Shown piece after piece: positions 27,519 to 36,260 of a DNA stretch of 64,000 nt. The notes under the pieces are model-generated. The model did not search any database and was not told the origin of the DNA. It was given only the letters and a program-made list of their open reading frames with translations. The DNA is from Microscilla marina ATCC 23134 (GTDB taxonomy: Bacteria; Bacteroidota; Bacteroidia; Cytophagales; Microscillaceae), in contig NZ_AAWS01000005.1 of the NCBI RefSeq assembly GCF_000169175.1, forward strand, positions 62,001-126,000, in the 5' to 3' direction. The position numbers and the translations under genes were made by a program. How positions within the stretch are numbered: position 1 is the first letter of the stretch; the number at the start of each line of letters is the position of its first letter.

Positions 27519-27684
27519 TTAGGAATGGTGAGAAATTAAATTACCATTCTTGAGGTAGAGGTTTTGTTTTGAGAAGAGGCTATTTTTTGCGCCCATAGCA
27601 GCGCTACGGGCAAAAAAAATAACGAAGTATCAAGGCGAAAAATCACCTCTCAGAGTGTAAATTTATTTTTGAACAATTCCTTAG
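27519..27684. repeat. Palindromic element with long central hairpin
   Basis: Terminal inverted repeats TTAGGAATGGTGAGAAATTAA (~27519-27539) and an inverse-like TTTATTTTTGAACAATTCC (~27662-27680) resemble the ends of the element at 26080-26290. The core 27581-27621 is a long hairpin, TATTTTTTGCGCCCATAGCA against GCGCTACGGGCAAAAAAAATA, nested in GAGAAGAGG/CACCTCTC. It is non-coding. Confidence 0.6.
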
Positions 27685-27734
27685 GCGATGACCTTAGTAA
27701 AACATAAAAGCTAATGTGCTCCAGGTAAACAAAA

Positions 27735-27815
27735 TACTTGATTGGTGAACGATAAAACAAATAGTAACATAGCCCTGGCTATGATCATCCCTTATAGGGT
27801 GAGACTTTTGAAGAA
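27735..27815. repeat. Diverged palindromic element with CATAGCC/GGCTATG
   Basis: ACATAGCCCTGGCTATG (~27770-27786) is a perfect small hairpin, flanked by TTGATTG and CATCAGTCA as imperfect outer arms with TTTTGAAGAAGTGCA on the right. Similar to the element at 39864-40009. Confidence 0.45.
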
Positions 27816-27832
27816 GTGCATCAGTCATTAGG

Positions 27833-27863
27833 TTTGGCGGAGTAGGTGAGTTTTGTAGTTTTG
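27833..27863 (+). promoter_or_regulatory. Consensus promoter of the NUDIX gene
   Basis: TTTG (27833-27836), 19 bases, TAGTTTTG (27856-27863): an exact match to TTTG-N19-TAnnTTTG. A start near 27870 leaves ~30 bases of leader and excludes the in-frame TTG at 27846 as start codon. Confidence 0.7.
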
Positions 27864-27899
27864 TTCAAACAAGTTTCAAAAAAAAACAACATCAGACAA

Positions 27900-28328
27900 A
27901 TGTCAGAACAGACATACCCTATCACTACAGTAGGAGCTACTATCTTTAATCAAGATAATCAATTGTTACTTATCAAAACCCATAAATGGAACCACAAGTA
28001 TGGATTGCCAGGCGGAAAGATAGAAGTAGGCGAAGCCAGCAAGCAGGCGCTTATCAGGGAGGTTAAAGAAGAAACGAATCTCGATATTTTTGATATTGAA
28101 TTTATGCTGGCTCAGGATGTTATTTTTTCTGAGGAGTTTTATAAACCCAAGCATTTTATTTTTTTAAATTACCGTTGCCAAACCAGCAATTCCCCCAACG
28201 ATGTAGTACTCAATGAAGAGGCACAAAGCTATGTATGGGTATTGCCCGAAGAAGCCTTGCAAATGGATTTGAACCATCCAACCAAATTGTTGATAGAAGA
28301 AGTGATAAAGTTTGCAAACCCTCAATAG
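27900..28328 (+). CDS. NUDIX hydrolase
   Basis: A 142-residue NUDIX protein, hydrolysing a nucleoside diphosphate linked to another moiety. The NUDIX box is GGKIEVGEASKQALIREVKEETN, i.e. Gx5Ex7REVxEE, giving the metal-binding helix. Length is that of a single-domain MutT/ADP-ribose-pyrophosphatase-like enzyme; substrate unknown. Start chosen at the ATG at 27900 (MSEQTYPITTVGATIFN), just before the first strand. It is followed after 9 bp by an SDR gene, so they are probably co-transcribed. Confidence 0.88.
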   Translation: MSEQTYPITTVGATIFNQDNQLLLIKTHKWNHKYGLPGGKIEVGEASKQALIREVKEETNLDIFDIEFMLAQDVIFSEEFYKPKHFIFLNYRCQTSNSPNDVVLNEEAQSYVWVLPEEALQMDLNHPTKLLIEEVIKFANPQ

Positions 28329-28337
28329 ATTTCCCTT

Positions 28338-29063
28338 ATGGATAAACAGGTAGCATTGATCACCGGAAGCGCCAAAGGTTTGGGTAAAGCAATAGCAACC
28401 CATTTGGTTGACTCAGGCTATGCCGTCGTCATTCATTATAATAGAAGTAAAACCCAAGCCAAAGAATTTCAGCAGCAAATTACCCAACAGGGAGGCATTG
28501 CTATGGTGCAACAAGCAGATGTAACCAACCCCACTTCAGTAGAAGCCATGTTTTGGCAAATAGAGTCTACTTGGGGGCGCCTCGATTTGCTGGTAAATAA
28601 CGTGGGTAATTATATCAAAAAAAATATCATTGATATTACCGTCAATGAGTGGCACGCGATGTTTGACTCTAACTTGCACAGTGCTTTTTATTGTATACAT
28701 TATGCGTTGCCCCTGATGCAAAAAACAGTAGCTAGGCGTACCAAGCATATTATAAATATAGGGTATGCATCGTTGGGACAATCTACTGCCAAGCCCGAGG
28801 TAACTCCTTATTATATAGCCAAAAATGGCTTATTAACCCTGACCAAATCTTTGGCAGGTGAATTAAGTAAACAAGGGGTCAATATCAATATGTTGTCGCC
28901 AGGGGTGCTCGAAAACAGCGATAGTAAACCGGTACATGAAATACCTAAAGGCAGGGTGGCTACTTTTGACGAGTTTACCCATGTACTCGACATGTTGTTG
29001 TCGCCCAAAGGACATTACCTTACAGGAGTAAATATAGAAATAGCCGGAGGTTGGAAACTTTGA
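28338..29063 (+). CDS. Short-chain dehydrogenase/reductase
   Basis: A 241-residue classical SDR. Cofactor-binding TGSAKGLG near the N-terminus, D-V at the end of the adenine pocket (QQADV), NNVG, and the catalytic Y-x3-K (YYIAK). The residues after the second strand (HYNRSK) suggest NADP(H). The substrate is unknown; the C-terminus LTGVNIEIAGGWKL resembles FabG-type enzymes. The serine normally ~13 before the Tyr seems shifted or replaced (INIGYASLGQ). Probably in an operon with the NUDIX gene. Confidence 0.85.
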   Translation: MDKQVALITGSAKGLGKAIATHLVDSGYAVVIHYNRSKTQAKEFQQQITQQGGIAMVQQADVTNPTSVEAMFWQIESTWGRLDLLVNNVGNYIKKNIIDITVNEWHAMFDSNLHSAFYCIHYALPLMQKTVARRTKHIINIGYASLGQSTAKPEVTPYYIAKNGLLTLTKSLAGELSKQGVNINMLSPGVLENSDSKPVHEIPKGRVATFDEFTHVLDMLLSPKGHYLTGVNIEIAGGWKL

Positions 29064-29250
29064 TTTTTTTAGAACAAAATATAACATAATCGCGTTACAA
29101 CACTAACTCAAATTATACCTAAACTTTTCCACACAGATTTAGGCTTGTGTGTATCCAACACCACGACCTCAAGAACCTCTTCTGGCGTTTTTCGACGGTT
29201 GTGTGGACTAGTTTTTTGAGTAATACAAATGACTTTTATCTACTATATAT

Positions 29251-29290
29251 AATAAAACCCGAAGCGAAATATTTCGCTTCGGGTTTTATT
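29251..29290. terminator. Perfect 40-base palindromic bidirectional terminator
   Basis: AATAAAACCCGAAGCGAAAT is followed directly by its exact reverse complement. A- and T-rich ends make it work on both strands, between the converging SDR (+) and DoxX-like (-) genes. Confidence 0.88.
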
Positions 29291-29316
29291 ATGAGTAATC
29301 TAAAAAAATGCCTTTG

Positions 29317-29754
29317 CTATAAAGGAACTCCCAAAATTATCATTGCAATTACTCCAATGGTAAAATAGTTGGTCATAGCTGCGGCTGCATCATAGTCTTG
29401 GGCAATACGTTGACCAAAAAATAACATAACAAAGTTAAGGGTAGACAATGCCGCCCCATACAAAGCAAACGAGTAACCATCTATCAATAATAACTCTACT
29501 ATTCCAATGGCCGAAAAAGCCCCGGCAACCACCTCTGTTACAGCAATTACTCCTAACATTGCAGGAACCCGATCTTTTAAAAATGTTTTGGAAAAATAGC
29601 CAGTCAACCAAGACAGGTTTCCTTGCCAGTTAACTACCTTATCGATGCCTGACTGTAAAAACAAAATAGCAAAATAAAGCGCAATTATTGACTTAACGAC
29701 CATTGCGCCTGTACTTAGGTCGAGAATAGGTAGCAAATTGTCTAATAATACCAT
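29317..29754 (-). CDS. DoxX-like membrane protein
   Basis: A 145-residue protein with about four transmembrane helices (~18-36, ~62-82, ~88-110, ~122-143). The motif FLQSGIDKVVNW after the first helix and the overall plan fit the DoxX/DoxD-like family of small inner-membrane proteins. The family has been linked to redox and thiosulfate-related roles in some organisms; here the function is unknown. Transcribed alone. Confidence 0.7.
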   Translation of the reverse strand: MVLLDNLLPILDLSTGAMVVKSIIALYFAILFLQSGIDKVVNWQGNLSWLTGYFSKTFLKDRVPAMLGVIAVTEVVAGAFSAIGIVELLLIDGYSFALYGAALSTLNFVMLFFGQRIAQDYDAAAAMTNYFTIGVIAMIILGVPL

Positions 29755-29884
29755 TTGATGTGTAAGTGTGTTTTTTAGTTGATTAATCTTTAGGCAATTG
29801 ATAGCATTAGCTACAAGCCAAGTGTCTGTTTAAATTTATAGCATCTATAGAATTTGAAGCTAACAGTTTACTACTGCTATTTTA

Positions 29885-30766
29885 TTAAAGAACATTTAAT
29901 ACCTGTTCTTTGATTTTTTCCAGCTCTTCTTTCATTTCTACTACATAACGCTGTATCACAGCATCATTTGCTTTAGAGCCTATAGTATTGATTTCGCGGC
30001 CTATTTCCTGGGCAATAAAGTTGAGTTTTTTGCCATTTGCCTGAGCCGATTTCAAGGTTTCTTCCAAATAATCCAGGTGACTTTGTAAGCGTACTTTTTC
30101 TTCCGAAATATCCAGCTTTTCTATGTAGTACACCATTTCTTGCTCAAAACGGTTTTTGTCAAAGTTGTCGTTGTTATTGATCTCCTCCATGTGTTGTGCT
30201 ATGCGTTCTTTAATTGCTATTACACGCTTGGGGTCTTGTTCTTTGACTAGCTCAAGCTTTTCTTTGATAATACTTATGTTGTTGTGAAAACTTGCCAGTA
30301 ATGTTTCACCTTCACTACGTCTAAAGTTTTGGCATTTTTCTATGGCCTGCTCAAACACTGTTTTGATTACCTTCCAGTCATCGTCCTGTAGGTCGTCTTT
30401 CATATTTTGCATTTGTACATCAGGCATCATCATGGTCATTCTGAAAATATCTTGCTTAGGTGCATCCAGTTCTCCCGCCAGGGTCAGCATTTCGTTGTAA
30501 TAACCCTTGGCCAGTTGTGGGTTGATTTTAGTACCTTGAACAGAGGTATCCTTGAATTGAAACTCAAGCAAAACACTCGTTTTTCCTCGCCTCAATTGAT
30601 TTTTGATAAGTTCCCTTAAAATCAACTCTTTTTCGGCAGACATCATGCGGGGCATTCTTACGTTCACATCTAAATACTTGGAGTTGAGAGTTTTAATCTC
30701 TGCATAAACAGTGAGTTTATCATTTTCGTGCGTAGCCGATCCGAATCCGGTCATTGATTGTATCAT
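29885..30766 (-). CDS. yicC: YicC family endoribonuclease
   Basis: A 293-residue YicC protein. The N-terminal MIQSMTGFGSA is the family's trademark, with EIKTLNSKYLDVNVRMP and the C-terminal DUF1732 part (EKLDISEEKVRLQSHLDYLEETL ... GKKLNFIAQEIGREINTIGSKAND). In Escherichia coli YicC is a Mn-dependent RNase acting on small RNA and mRNA. Full length. It often lies next to gmk, which is not present here. Confidence 0.93.
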   Translation of the reverse strand: MIQSMTGFGSATHENDKLTVYAEIKTLNSKYLDVNVRMPRMMSAEKELILRELIKNQLRRGKTSVLLEFQFKDTSVQGTKINPQLAKGYYNEMLTLAGELDAPKQDIFRMTMMMPDVQMQNMKDDLQDDDWKVIKTVFEQAIEKCQNFRRSEGETLLASFHNNISIIKEKLELVKEQDPKRVIAIKERIAQHMEEINNNDNFDKNRFEQEMVYYIEKLDISEEKVRLQSHLDYLEETLKSAQANGKKLNFIAQEIGREINTIGSKANDAVIQRYVVEMKEELEKIKEQVLNVL

Positions 30767-30960
30767 AAGAAATTAGTATTTAAGTTATGTGAACAACTCC
30801 TAAAAATCGAGACTGTAAATATTGAAATTATTTATCATTATACCAATTATAAAACCAAAATGTCGTTTGTACTACTTGCATTAGGAAATTTGATGGATAG
30901 CCAGTAGTTTTACACGATTAAATCTCGTTTTATATCAATTTTTATTAACAATTAGCAGAC

Positions 30961-31652
30961 ATGAAATTTGGTGTTATTGTTTTCCAGGGTCCAATTGTGA
31001 CGATGACATGGTATATGTGTTAGGCAAGCTCATGCAACAAGATGTAGTAAAGCTGTGGCACAAAGACCATGATTTACAGGGGTGTGATTTTTTAGTAGTT
31101 CCAGGTGGGTTTGCTTACGGTGATTATTTGCGGGCTGGAGCCATTGCCCGTTTTTCGCCTATTATGGAGAGTGTAATTGCTCACGCTCAAAATGGCGGAA
31201 ATGTAATGGGAATATGCAATGGATTTCAGGTGTTGACCGAAGCTGATTTGTTGCCCGGTGCCTTGTTGCAAAACAACAACCAAAAATATGTTTGTAAAAA
31301 TATTTACCTTAAGCCTCAAACAACTGACACCTTGTTTACCCGTCAGCTGAACGCAGACCAAGCTTACAAAATTCCTATAGCCCACGGAGAAGGACGTTAC
31401 CATGCTTCGCCCGAAATTTTAAAACAACTCAACGACAACAACCAGGTGTTGTTCCGTTATTGCGACCAGGCTGGTAATATCAACGAGGTTGCCAATCCCA
31501 ATGGCTCTCTGGAAAATATTGCTGGAATATGCAATGAGGGGCGCAATGTATTTGGCATGATGCCTCACCCTGAACGTGCTTCTGACAACTTGTTGGGCAA
31601 TACTGATGGGCGTAAATTTTTCGAAAGTGTAATAGGACAAGTATTGGCATAG
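30961..31652 (+). pseudogene. purQ: Phosphoribosylformylglycinamidine synthase glutaminase subunit, frameshifted
   Basis: Class I glutamine amidotransferase supplying ammonia to PurL in purine synthesis. Reading from ATG 30961 gives MKFGVIVF, then the frame breaks near 30984 in the sequence TTTTCCAGGGTCC. Adding one C would restore PGSNCDDDMVYVLGKL, the normal PurQ N-terminus, and join the intact frame from 31008 to 31652. The rest is normal: VVPGGFAYGDYLRAG, GICNGFQVL (nucleophile Cys), and MMPHPER (His-Glu). As purQ is usually needed for purine synthesis, a one-base sequencing or assembly error in a C-run is as likely as a true mutation. A start at 31008 would lose the first beta-strand. 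Confidence 0.85.
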
Positions 31653-31655
31653 GCA

Positions 31656-31865
31656 ATGGTTTGGATTGTTGTAGGCAGTTGTATTTTGTTTGGGTGGTGG
31701 TTGATCCGTCAAACCCGCAGGCAATTATTTAAGTCTGAGGGAGTGACCAAAAATCTGCTCAAGCACCCGGCAGAGTTTGACAAGCCTGAAATAACCTATG
31801 TACAAAAACTACCTAAGGAAAATCCTACAGAAATACAGCAAAACTATAAAAAAAAGACTAAGTAA
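31656..31865 (+). CDS. Small single-span membrane protein
   Basis: A 69-residue protein starting 3 bp after the purQ stop, so probably in the same transcript. Residues ~2-20 (VWIVVGSCILFGWWLIRQ) form one membrane helix, followed by a basic cytoplasmic tail with Pro-Glu-rich KLPKENPTEIQQNYKKKTK. Not recognised. The tight coupling to purQ suggests translation but says nothing specific about function. Confidence 0.55.
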   Translation: MVWIVVGSCILFGWWLIRQTRRQLFKSEGVTKNLLKHPAEFDKPEITYVQKLPKENPTEIQQNYKKKTK

Positions 31866-31999
31866 ACCGTATAATATCCAATTGGCTACTATGCGATAAA
31901 AAAATGATCTGTCTTATAAACGTATAGCGAAACTTTTTTTTGCTAAATACGAATAGGGTAGAGTATTGGTGAACTGATTCATTGAAAAATTTAGATAAG

Positions 32000-32191
32000 A
32001 TGAAGAATCTTGAAAATATTAAGGGCATTACTAAAAAATTATCATTGAAAAAAAACGAACATTTCGAAGATGACTTTGATCTTAGTTCGTTTGGAAACTA
32101 CATTAACTCTTTTGAGAGTGTAGGTAAATCTTTTCATAATGTAGACTATCGCGAAGATGCATTGAAAAGCGTTAGTTTCAGAAAACCTTAA
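32000..32191 (+). CDS. Small charged protein of unknown function
   Basis: A 63-residue frame from the ATG at 32000 (MKNLENIKGITKKLSLKK), soluble, with an acidic/aromatic C-terminal half (EDDFDLSSFGNYINSFESV). A TTG six codons upstream is also possible. A strong terminator follows 24 bp after the stop, which supports a real short transcription unit. Not recognised. Confidence 0.5.
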   Translation: MKNLENIKGITKKLSLKKNEHFEDDFDLSSFGNYINSFESVGKSFHNVDYREDALKSVSFRKP

Positions 32192-32214
32192 GAGGCCAAC
32201 TCTTTAATAAGGAT

Positions 32215-32258
32215 AAAAGGTTCGTATCAGTTATAAACCACTGATGCGAACCTTTTTT
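32215..32258 (+). terminator. Terminator after the small protein gene
   Basis: AAAAGGTTCGTATCAGT (32215-32231) pairs with ACTGATGCGAACCTTTTTT (32240-32258), with one G-T wobble and an 8-base loop, ending in a T-run. The rest of the 319-bp gap (to 32510) shows no gene. Confidence 0.85.
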
Positions 32259-32510
32259 ATGTGCTAAAAGGGTAAAATATTACCTCAAAAAAAATCAGTT
32301 TTTTCGTATAACTCATCCTTTTTCTGTCAGTTTTCGTAAAAACAATTGAGATAGCCTGTAATACGTTATACAAATCCCATGGAGGGTTTTAAAGCGCTGA
32401 AAACTATCAACAATTATTGGGTTGATGGTTTGTGATATTCTTTTTGCGTTGATATACCAATGCAAAAGGAGGTAAGTTACATTAACAGTGAATAATAAAA
32501 TTGATATAGA

Positions 32511-32909
32511 ATGTTGTTAGCTAAAAATCTACGTAAAAATAAACGCTTGTTTTTAGTGATAGGTATTGTGGCAGTAGCCAACCTATCCATTATGGCAACC
32601 TTTCCTAAACTTCACCTCTCTACTGATAAGAAAGTACATTCAAACAATCATTTCATAGCAGCCGAACAAATTATTCAAAAAACCTTATTACCACTCATTA
32701 GCAAAAAATACCAGCAAGACTGTAGCTACCAACTTCAGAAAACCAGTACTTGTGCTGATGCTTGCTTCTTTACTGGAGAGGTGATCATCAAAAAACACCA
32801 TTCTTACCCTAGGTTACCTTTCAAGGTTTTTCCAAAACACAACCGTGTATTGGTGTTGGATACCCGCACCAGAAAATATATAGACCTTAAAACCTGGTTG
32901 AAAAAATAA
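32511..32909 (+). CDS. Small membrane-anchored or exported protein
   Basis: A 132-residue protein with a basic N-terminus (KNLRKNKR) and a hydrophobic helix ~13-32, a signal anchor or signal peptide. The exported part is basic and contains three cysteines (CSYQ...CADAC). The C-terminal half (KHHSYPRLPFKVFPKHNRVLVLDTRTRKYIDLKTWLKK) looks like a small beta domain. Not recognised. Stands alone. Confidence 0.55.
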   Translation: MLLAKNLRKNKRLFLVIGIVAVANLSIMATFPKLHLSTDKKVHSNNHFIAAEQIIQKTLLPLISKKYQQDCSYQLQKTSTCADACFFTGEVIIKKHHSYPRLPFKVFPKHNRVLVLDTRTRKYIDLKTWLKK

Positions 32910-33080
32910 ATAAGCCTAAGCCCCCTTAAGCTTTGCCCTATTCCCTATATTTGTTGCTTTTCCCTCAAAGTATAAATGGCTTTAACGCCTTGTGCTATGC
33001 TACATTGTTGTATGTAGTGCAAAAAGAAAAAAATAGAAAATATTTCCTGTTAAAAACTGATTTAACTTAATAATATAACT

Positions 33081-34013
33081 ATGGCTTCTATTCAACACGA
33101 TGTCTTGCGAATGTCTTTAAACAATGTGGGATGGCTTTTCAAACTTAGCAGTGTAGGTATTAATCAATTGCGTGGATTACTTCAATTGGGTACTTTGGGT
33201 ATGTTTATACCTTTAGGGGTAAACCTGAAGCGTGCCAAAATAAACAAACGTGAGGCCGAGTGGTTAATCCCTGACAATGCTCACCCTGATAAAGTATTGT
33301 TATATCTTCATGGGGGAGGTTATGCCCTTGGTTCTACCGATACCCACCGTTCTATGGTAGGACACATAGCAAAAAAATCTGGTATTCGTTGTTTACTGGC
33401 GTCTTATCGTCGTATTCCTGAAAGTGCTTATCCAGCCGCTCTCAATGATGCAGTGGCAGCCTATGAGTGGCTACTTGACGAAGGTTATGCTGCCGAAAAT
33501 ATTTTAATAGGAGGAGACTCTGCTGGAGGGGGGTTGGCCATCACTACACAGTTAAAGTTAAGAGACAAAGGGGTTGCTTTGCCAAGTGGCACTATATGTT
33601 TGTCTCCCTGGACTGACCTTGCCATTACGGGTGATTCGGTACAGCGCAATATTTATAAAGATCCCTTGACTGATATTCCTTTGATGAAAAAATGGGGACG
33701 TTTATATGCGGGCAAACAAGCCATTATCAACCCGTTAGTATCGCCTATGTATGGCGACCTGACCGGATTGAACCCTATGCTTGTTCAGGTAAGTACCGAC
33801 GAGGTACTGTATGATGATGCCCGCCGCCTGGTAGAACACGCTGAGCGTGACCAAGTACACGTGGATTTTCAAGTGTGGGAAGGTTTAATGCATTGGTGGC
33901 ACCTGTTTTGGCAAACAGTACCCGAAGGACGCGAAGCCATAGACAATGTAATTAAATTCATGCATAAACTGGGTTTTAGTCTTGATGCCACCCCACCAGT
34001 TACCAAAAGTTAA
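33081..34013 (+). CDS. Alpha/beta hydrolase, hormone-sensitive-lipase type
   Basis: A 310-residue esterase/lipase of family IV. The oxyanion motif H77-GGG80 and nucleophile elbow G145-DS147-AG149 are exact. The acid is probably in STDEVLYDDA, and the His in GLMHWWHLF. Family members hydrolyse short-chain esters. The first ~45 residues resemble a cap region rather than a signal peptide, so it is probably cytoplasmic. Its stop overlaps by 14 bp the 3' end of the convergent LRR gene. Confidence 0.9.
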   Translation: MASIQHDVLRMSLNNVGWLFKLSSVGINQLRGLLQLGTLGMFIPLGVNLKRAKINKREAEWLIPDNAHPDKVLLYLHGGGYALGSTDTHRSMVGHIAKKSGIRCLLASYRRIPESAYPAALNDAVAAYEWLLDEGYAAENILIGGDSAGGGLAITTQLKLRDKGVALPSGTICLSPWTDLAITGDSVQRNIYKDPLTDIPLMKKWGRLYAGKQAIINPLVSPMYGDLTGLNPMLVQVSTDEVLYDDARRLVEHAERDQVHVDFQVWEGLMHWWHLFWQTVPEGREAIDNVIKFMHKLGFSLDATPPVTKS

Positions 34014-34566
34014 TTTCAGCCTTGGGCAAGTATTTTTGGATAATAAAGGTTTTACGGTATGGGATAGGATTTTTTGACAGGTCTATGTAGCGTATACCGC
34101 GCATGCTTCTGATAGAGGTAGGAATTGTTTTGAAATAATTTTCCCATAGGTACAGCTCTTCCAGTTTGGTCATATTGCACAAACCTATGGGGAACTTTCG
34201 TAAGTGATTTTTACCTAAATTTAAAAATATCAATTTGTCAAGCAGGTTTATTTCAAAACTTATATGAACCAGGCGGTTATTGCTTAGGTGTAGTTTTTTT
34301 AATTTGGTGAGTTTGCTTATTTCTTTGGGCAAGCTGTCAATGAAGTTATCGCTTAGGTTTAACTCTTCTATATTTTTACATTTGATAATGTTTTTTGGGA
34401 ACTTCCTTAGTTTTTGCTTTCGCAAATCAAGTTTAATTACTTTTTCAGGATTTTTCAAGGCTTCTTTCATAGAAGTATATACCTGAGGTGTACTACTGTC
34501 CTGAGCAGTAAGCGATACACTACATAAGAGCGTAAAAAAGAGTGTTTTTGCAAAAAGGTATTTCAT
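34000..34566 (-). CDS. Leucine-rich repeat exported protein
   Basis: A 188-residue protein from the ATG at 34566 (MKYLFAKTLFFTLLCSVSLTAQ, a good signal peptide). A longer in-frame start at 34740 would bury that signal in the middle. It contains about five leucine-rich repeats of the LxxLxLxxNxLxxLPxxI type (IEELNLSDNFIDSLPKEIS, LKKLHLSNNRLVHIS, LIFLNLGKNHLRKFP, LEELYLWENYFKTIP, IRYIDLSKNPI). These are likely protein-interaction modules exposed outside the inner membrane. Function unknown. The 372 bp to the histidine kinase start show nothing recognisable. Confidence 0.8.
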   Translation of the reverse strand: MKYLFAKTLFFTLLCSVSLTAQDSSTPQVYTSMKEALKNPEKVIKLDLRKQKLRKFPKNIIKCKNIEELNLSDNFIDSLPKEISKLTKLKKLHLSNNRLVHISFEINLLDKLIFLNLGKNHLRKFPIGLCNMTKLEELYLWENYFKTIPTSIRSMRGIRYIDLSKNPIPYRKTFIIQKYLPKAEINFW

Positions 34567-34938
34567 TGATTTTTTTGAAAATATAAAATAAAAATAGTGA
34601 TTAGGTATTGGGTTGAGGGATGCAGGTACACAGCGAATGAAGGTAATAAGCAAGTTGATAAACAAAATAATAAAAGCAAAAATTCCCGCTAATTTCATAC
34701 CGTAGTTTTTCTTAACGATTGGGGGTATATTTAAGCTCAAATTGTCTCAAGTAACTGAGAGGGCAGGTGGGTTTGCAGCTTTTTTAGGACTTGTCTCTTT
34801 AAAAGGCAAGTGCTGAGAAAAAAAGTATTTTAGACGAAAGAATAGTTTACCACGACCAACTACCGTTTAGTCTTGTTAAAGACTTGTTAAAGGATTTTGA
34901 CAGGTATAAGCCAGTAGCTATTTTTCGTAAATTTGAAT

Positions 34939-36228
34939 ATGATGAAAAAGAAGCGATCTAAAATATTTATAATTATAGGTATTTCTGCCTTATCATTACT
35001 TGGGTTGATTGCAATTCAAATAAACTGGATTTTTCATACCGCAAAACTACGCGAACAACAACTGAAACATCGCTTGGCAACCGCCTCAACTCACATTTCT
35101 TATGGAGTGTTCAAAGATTCATTGTTGAGAGCCAGGCTCGCCAAAAAAGTAAAAGAAAATAACGGAAGAGAACTTTCTGTAAAAATAGATTCCAGAGATC
35201 ATTCCATTTTAGATAGTTTGATCAAAAATAAGTTTGAGTACCAACACGTAGACTTACCCTATAGTTTTAAGTTGGTAGATAAGAGAAATCGTTACTTTAA
35301 CTCTACCTGCCATAGCCAGCAAATATCTCAGCGAATTTGCCTGGAGGGAGTACTTGAACGTGAAAAAAGAGCAAAAGATCGAACGGCAAAGGCCGAAATC
35401 AGGATCTTTTTACCTGATATGATGGGCTATGTGTGGTCGCACATGGGGTGGATTGTGATAGTATCGGTCATTATGATTGCCTTTACTTCTGGAGGATTTA
35501 TTTTGACCGTGAGAACTGTGTTACGTCAGAAAAAAATGTCGGAAATGACGACAGATTTTATCAACAACATGACCCACGAACTAAAAACTCCCATTGCTAC
35601 CGTTTCGTTGGCTAGTAATATGTTGCGCAAAGAAAAAATCTTAGATAACCGGGAAAAAATTGTGCACTATTCAAGTGTAATTCACGAGGAAAACAAAAAA
35701 TTGCAAGATCAGGTAGAGCAAGTGTTGCGTATAGCCAAAGTAGAAAAAGGCGAATATACCCTAAATAAAGTACAAGCCGATATTCATACATTGGTGTTGG
35801 ATGCTATAGCTACCATTGATTTGCAAGTAAGAGAAAAAGGAGGTAAAGTGCAGTATTACCTAAACGCTATGCGTCATACAGTGATGGCAGATGTAGTACA
35901 TATTACCAATGTTATTTCTAACTTGCTGGACAATGCCAATAAATACACCTCTGATACGCCCGAAATAATTGTGGAAACCAAAGATTTGGATGATGGGGTT
36001 GTAATTTCGGTAACCGACAATGGCATTGGCATGAGTAAAGAAATGCAAAAACATATCTTTGATAAGTTTTACCGGGTTTCTACCGGAAACATTCACGATG
36101 TGAAAGGTTTTGGACTGGGACTTGCCTATGTAAAAATGATGATAGATGCACACAAAGGACATATAGAACTAAAAAGTGAGTTGGGCAAAGGAAGCTGTTT
36201 TGAAATATTCTTGCCATACACTGCATAA
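34939..36228 (+). CDS. Sensor histidine kinase
   Basis: About 429 residues from ATG 34939. Two transmembrane helices (~9-31 and ~170-192) enclose a ~140-residue periplasmic sensor domain. The H-box FINNMTHELKTPIATVSLA holds the phosphorylated His (~213). ATPase boxes follow: NLLDNANKYT (N), VTDNGIGM (G1), HIFDKFYRVS (F), GFGLGLAYVKMM (G2). It pairs with the response regulator 32 bp downstream. The layout resembles Bacteroides RprX/RprY. The signal is unknown. Confidence 0.93.
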   Translation: MMKKKRSKIFIIIGISALSLLGLIAIQINWIFHTAKLREQQLKHRLATASTHISYGVFKDSLLRARLAKKVKENNGRELSVKIDSRDHSILDSLIKNKFEYQHVDLPYSFKLVDKRNRYFNSTCHSQQISQRICLEGVLEREKRAKDRTAKAEIRIFLPDMMGYVWSHMGWIVIVSVIMIAFTSGGFILTVRTVLRQKKMSEMTTDFINNMTHELKTPIATVSLASNMLRKEKILDNREKIVHYSSVIHEENKKLQDQVEQVLRIAKVEKGEYTLNKVQADIHTLVLDAIATIDLQVREKGGKVQYYLNAMRHTVMADVVHITNVISNLLDNANKYTSDTPEIIVETKDLDDGVVISVTDNGIGMSKEMQKHIFDKFYRVSTGNIHDVKGFGLGLAYVKMMIDAHKGHIELKSELGKGSCFEIFLPYTA

Positions 36229-36260
36229 ATAATTGATGACCAAACCCAATTTGGCGACGA

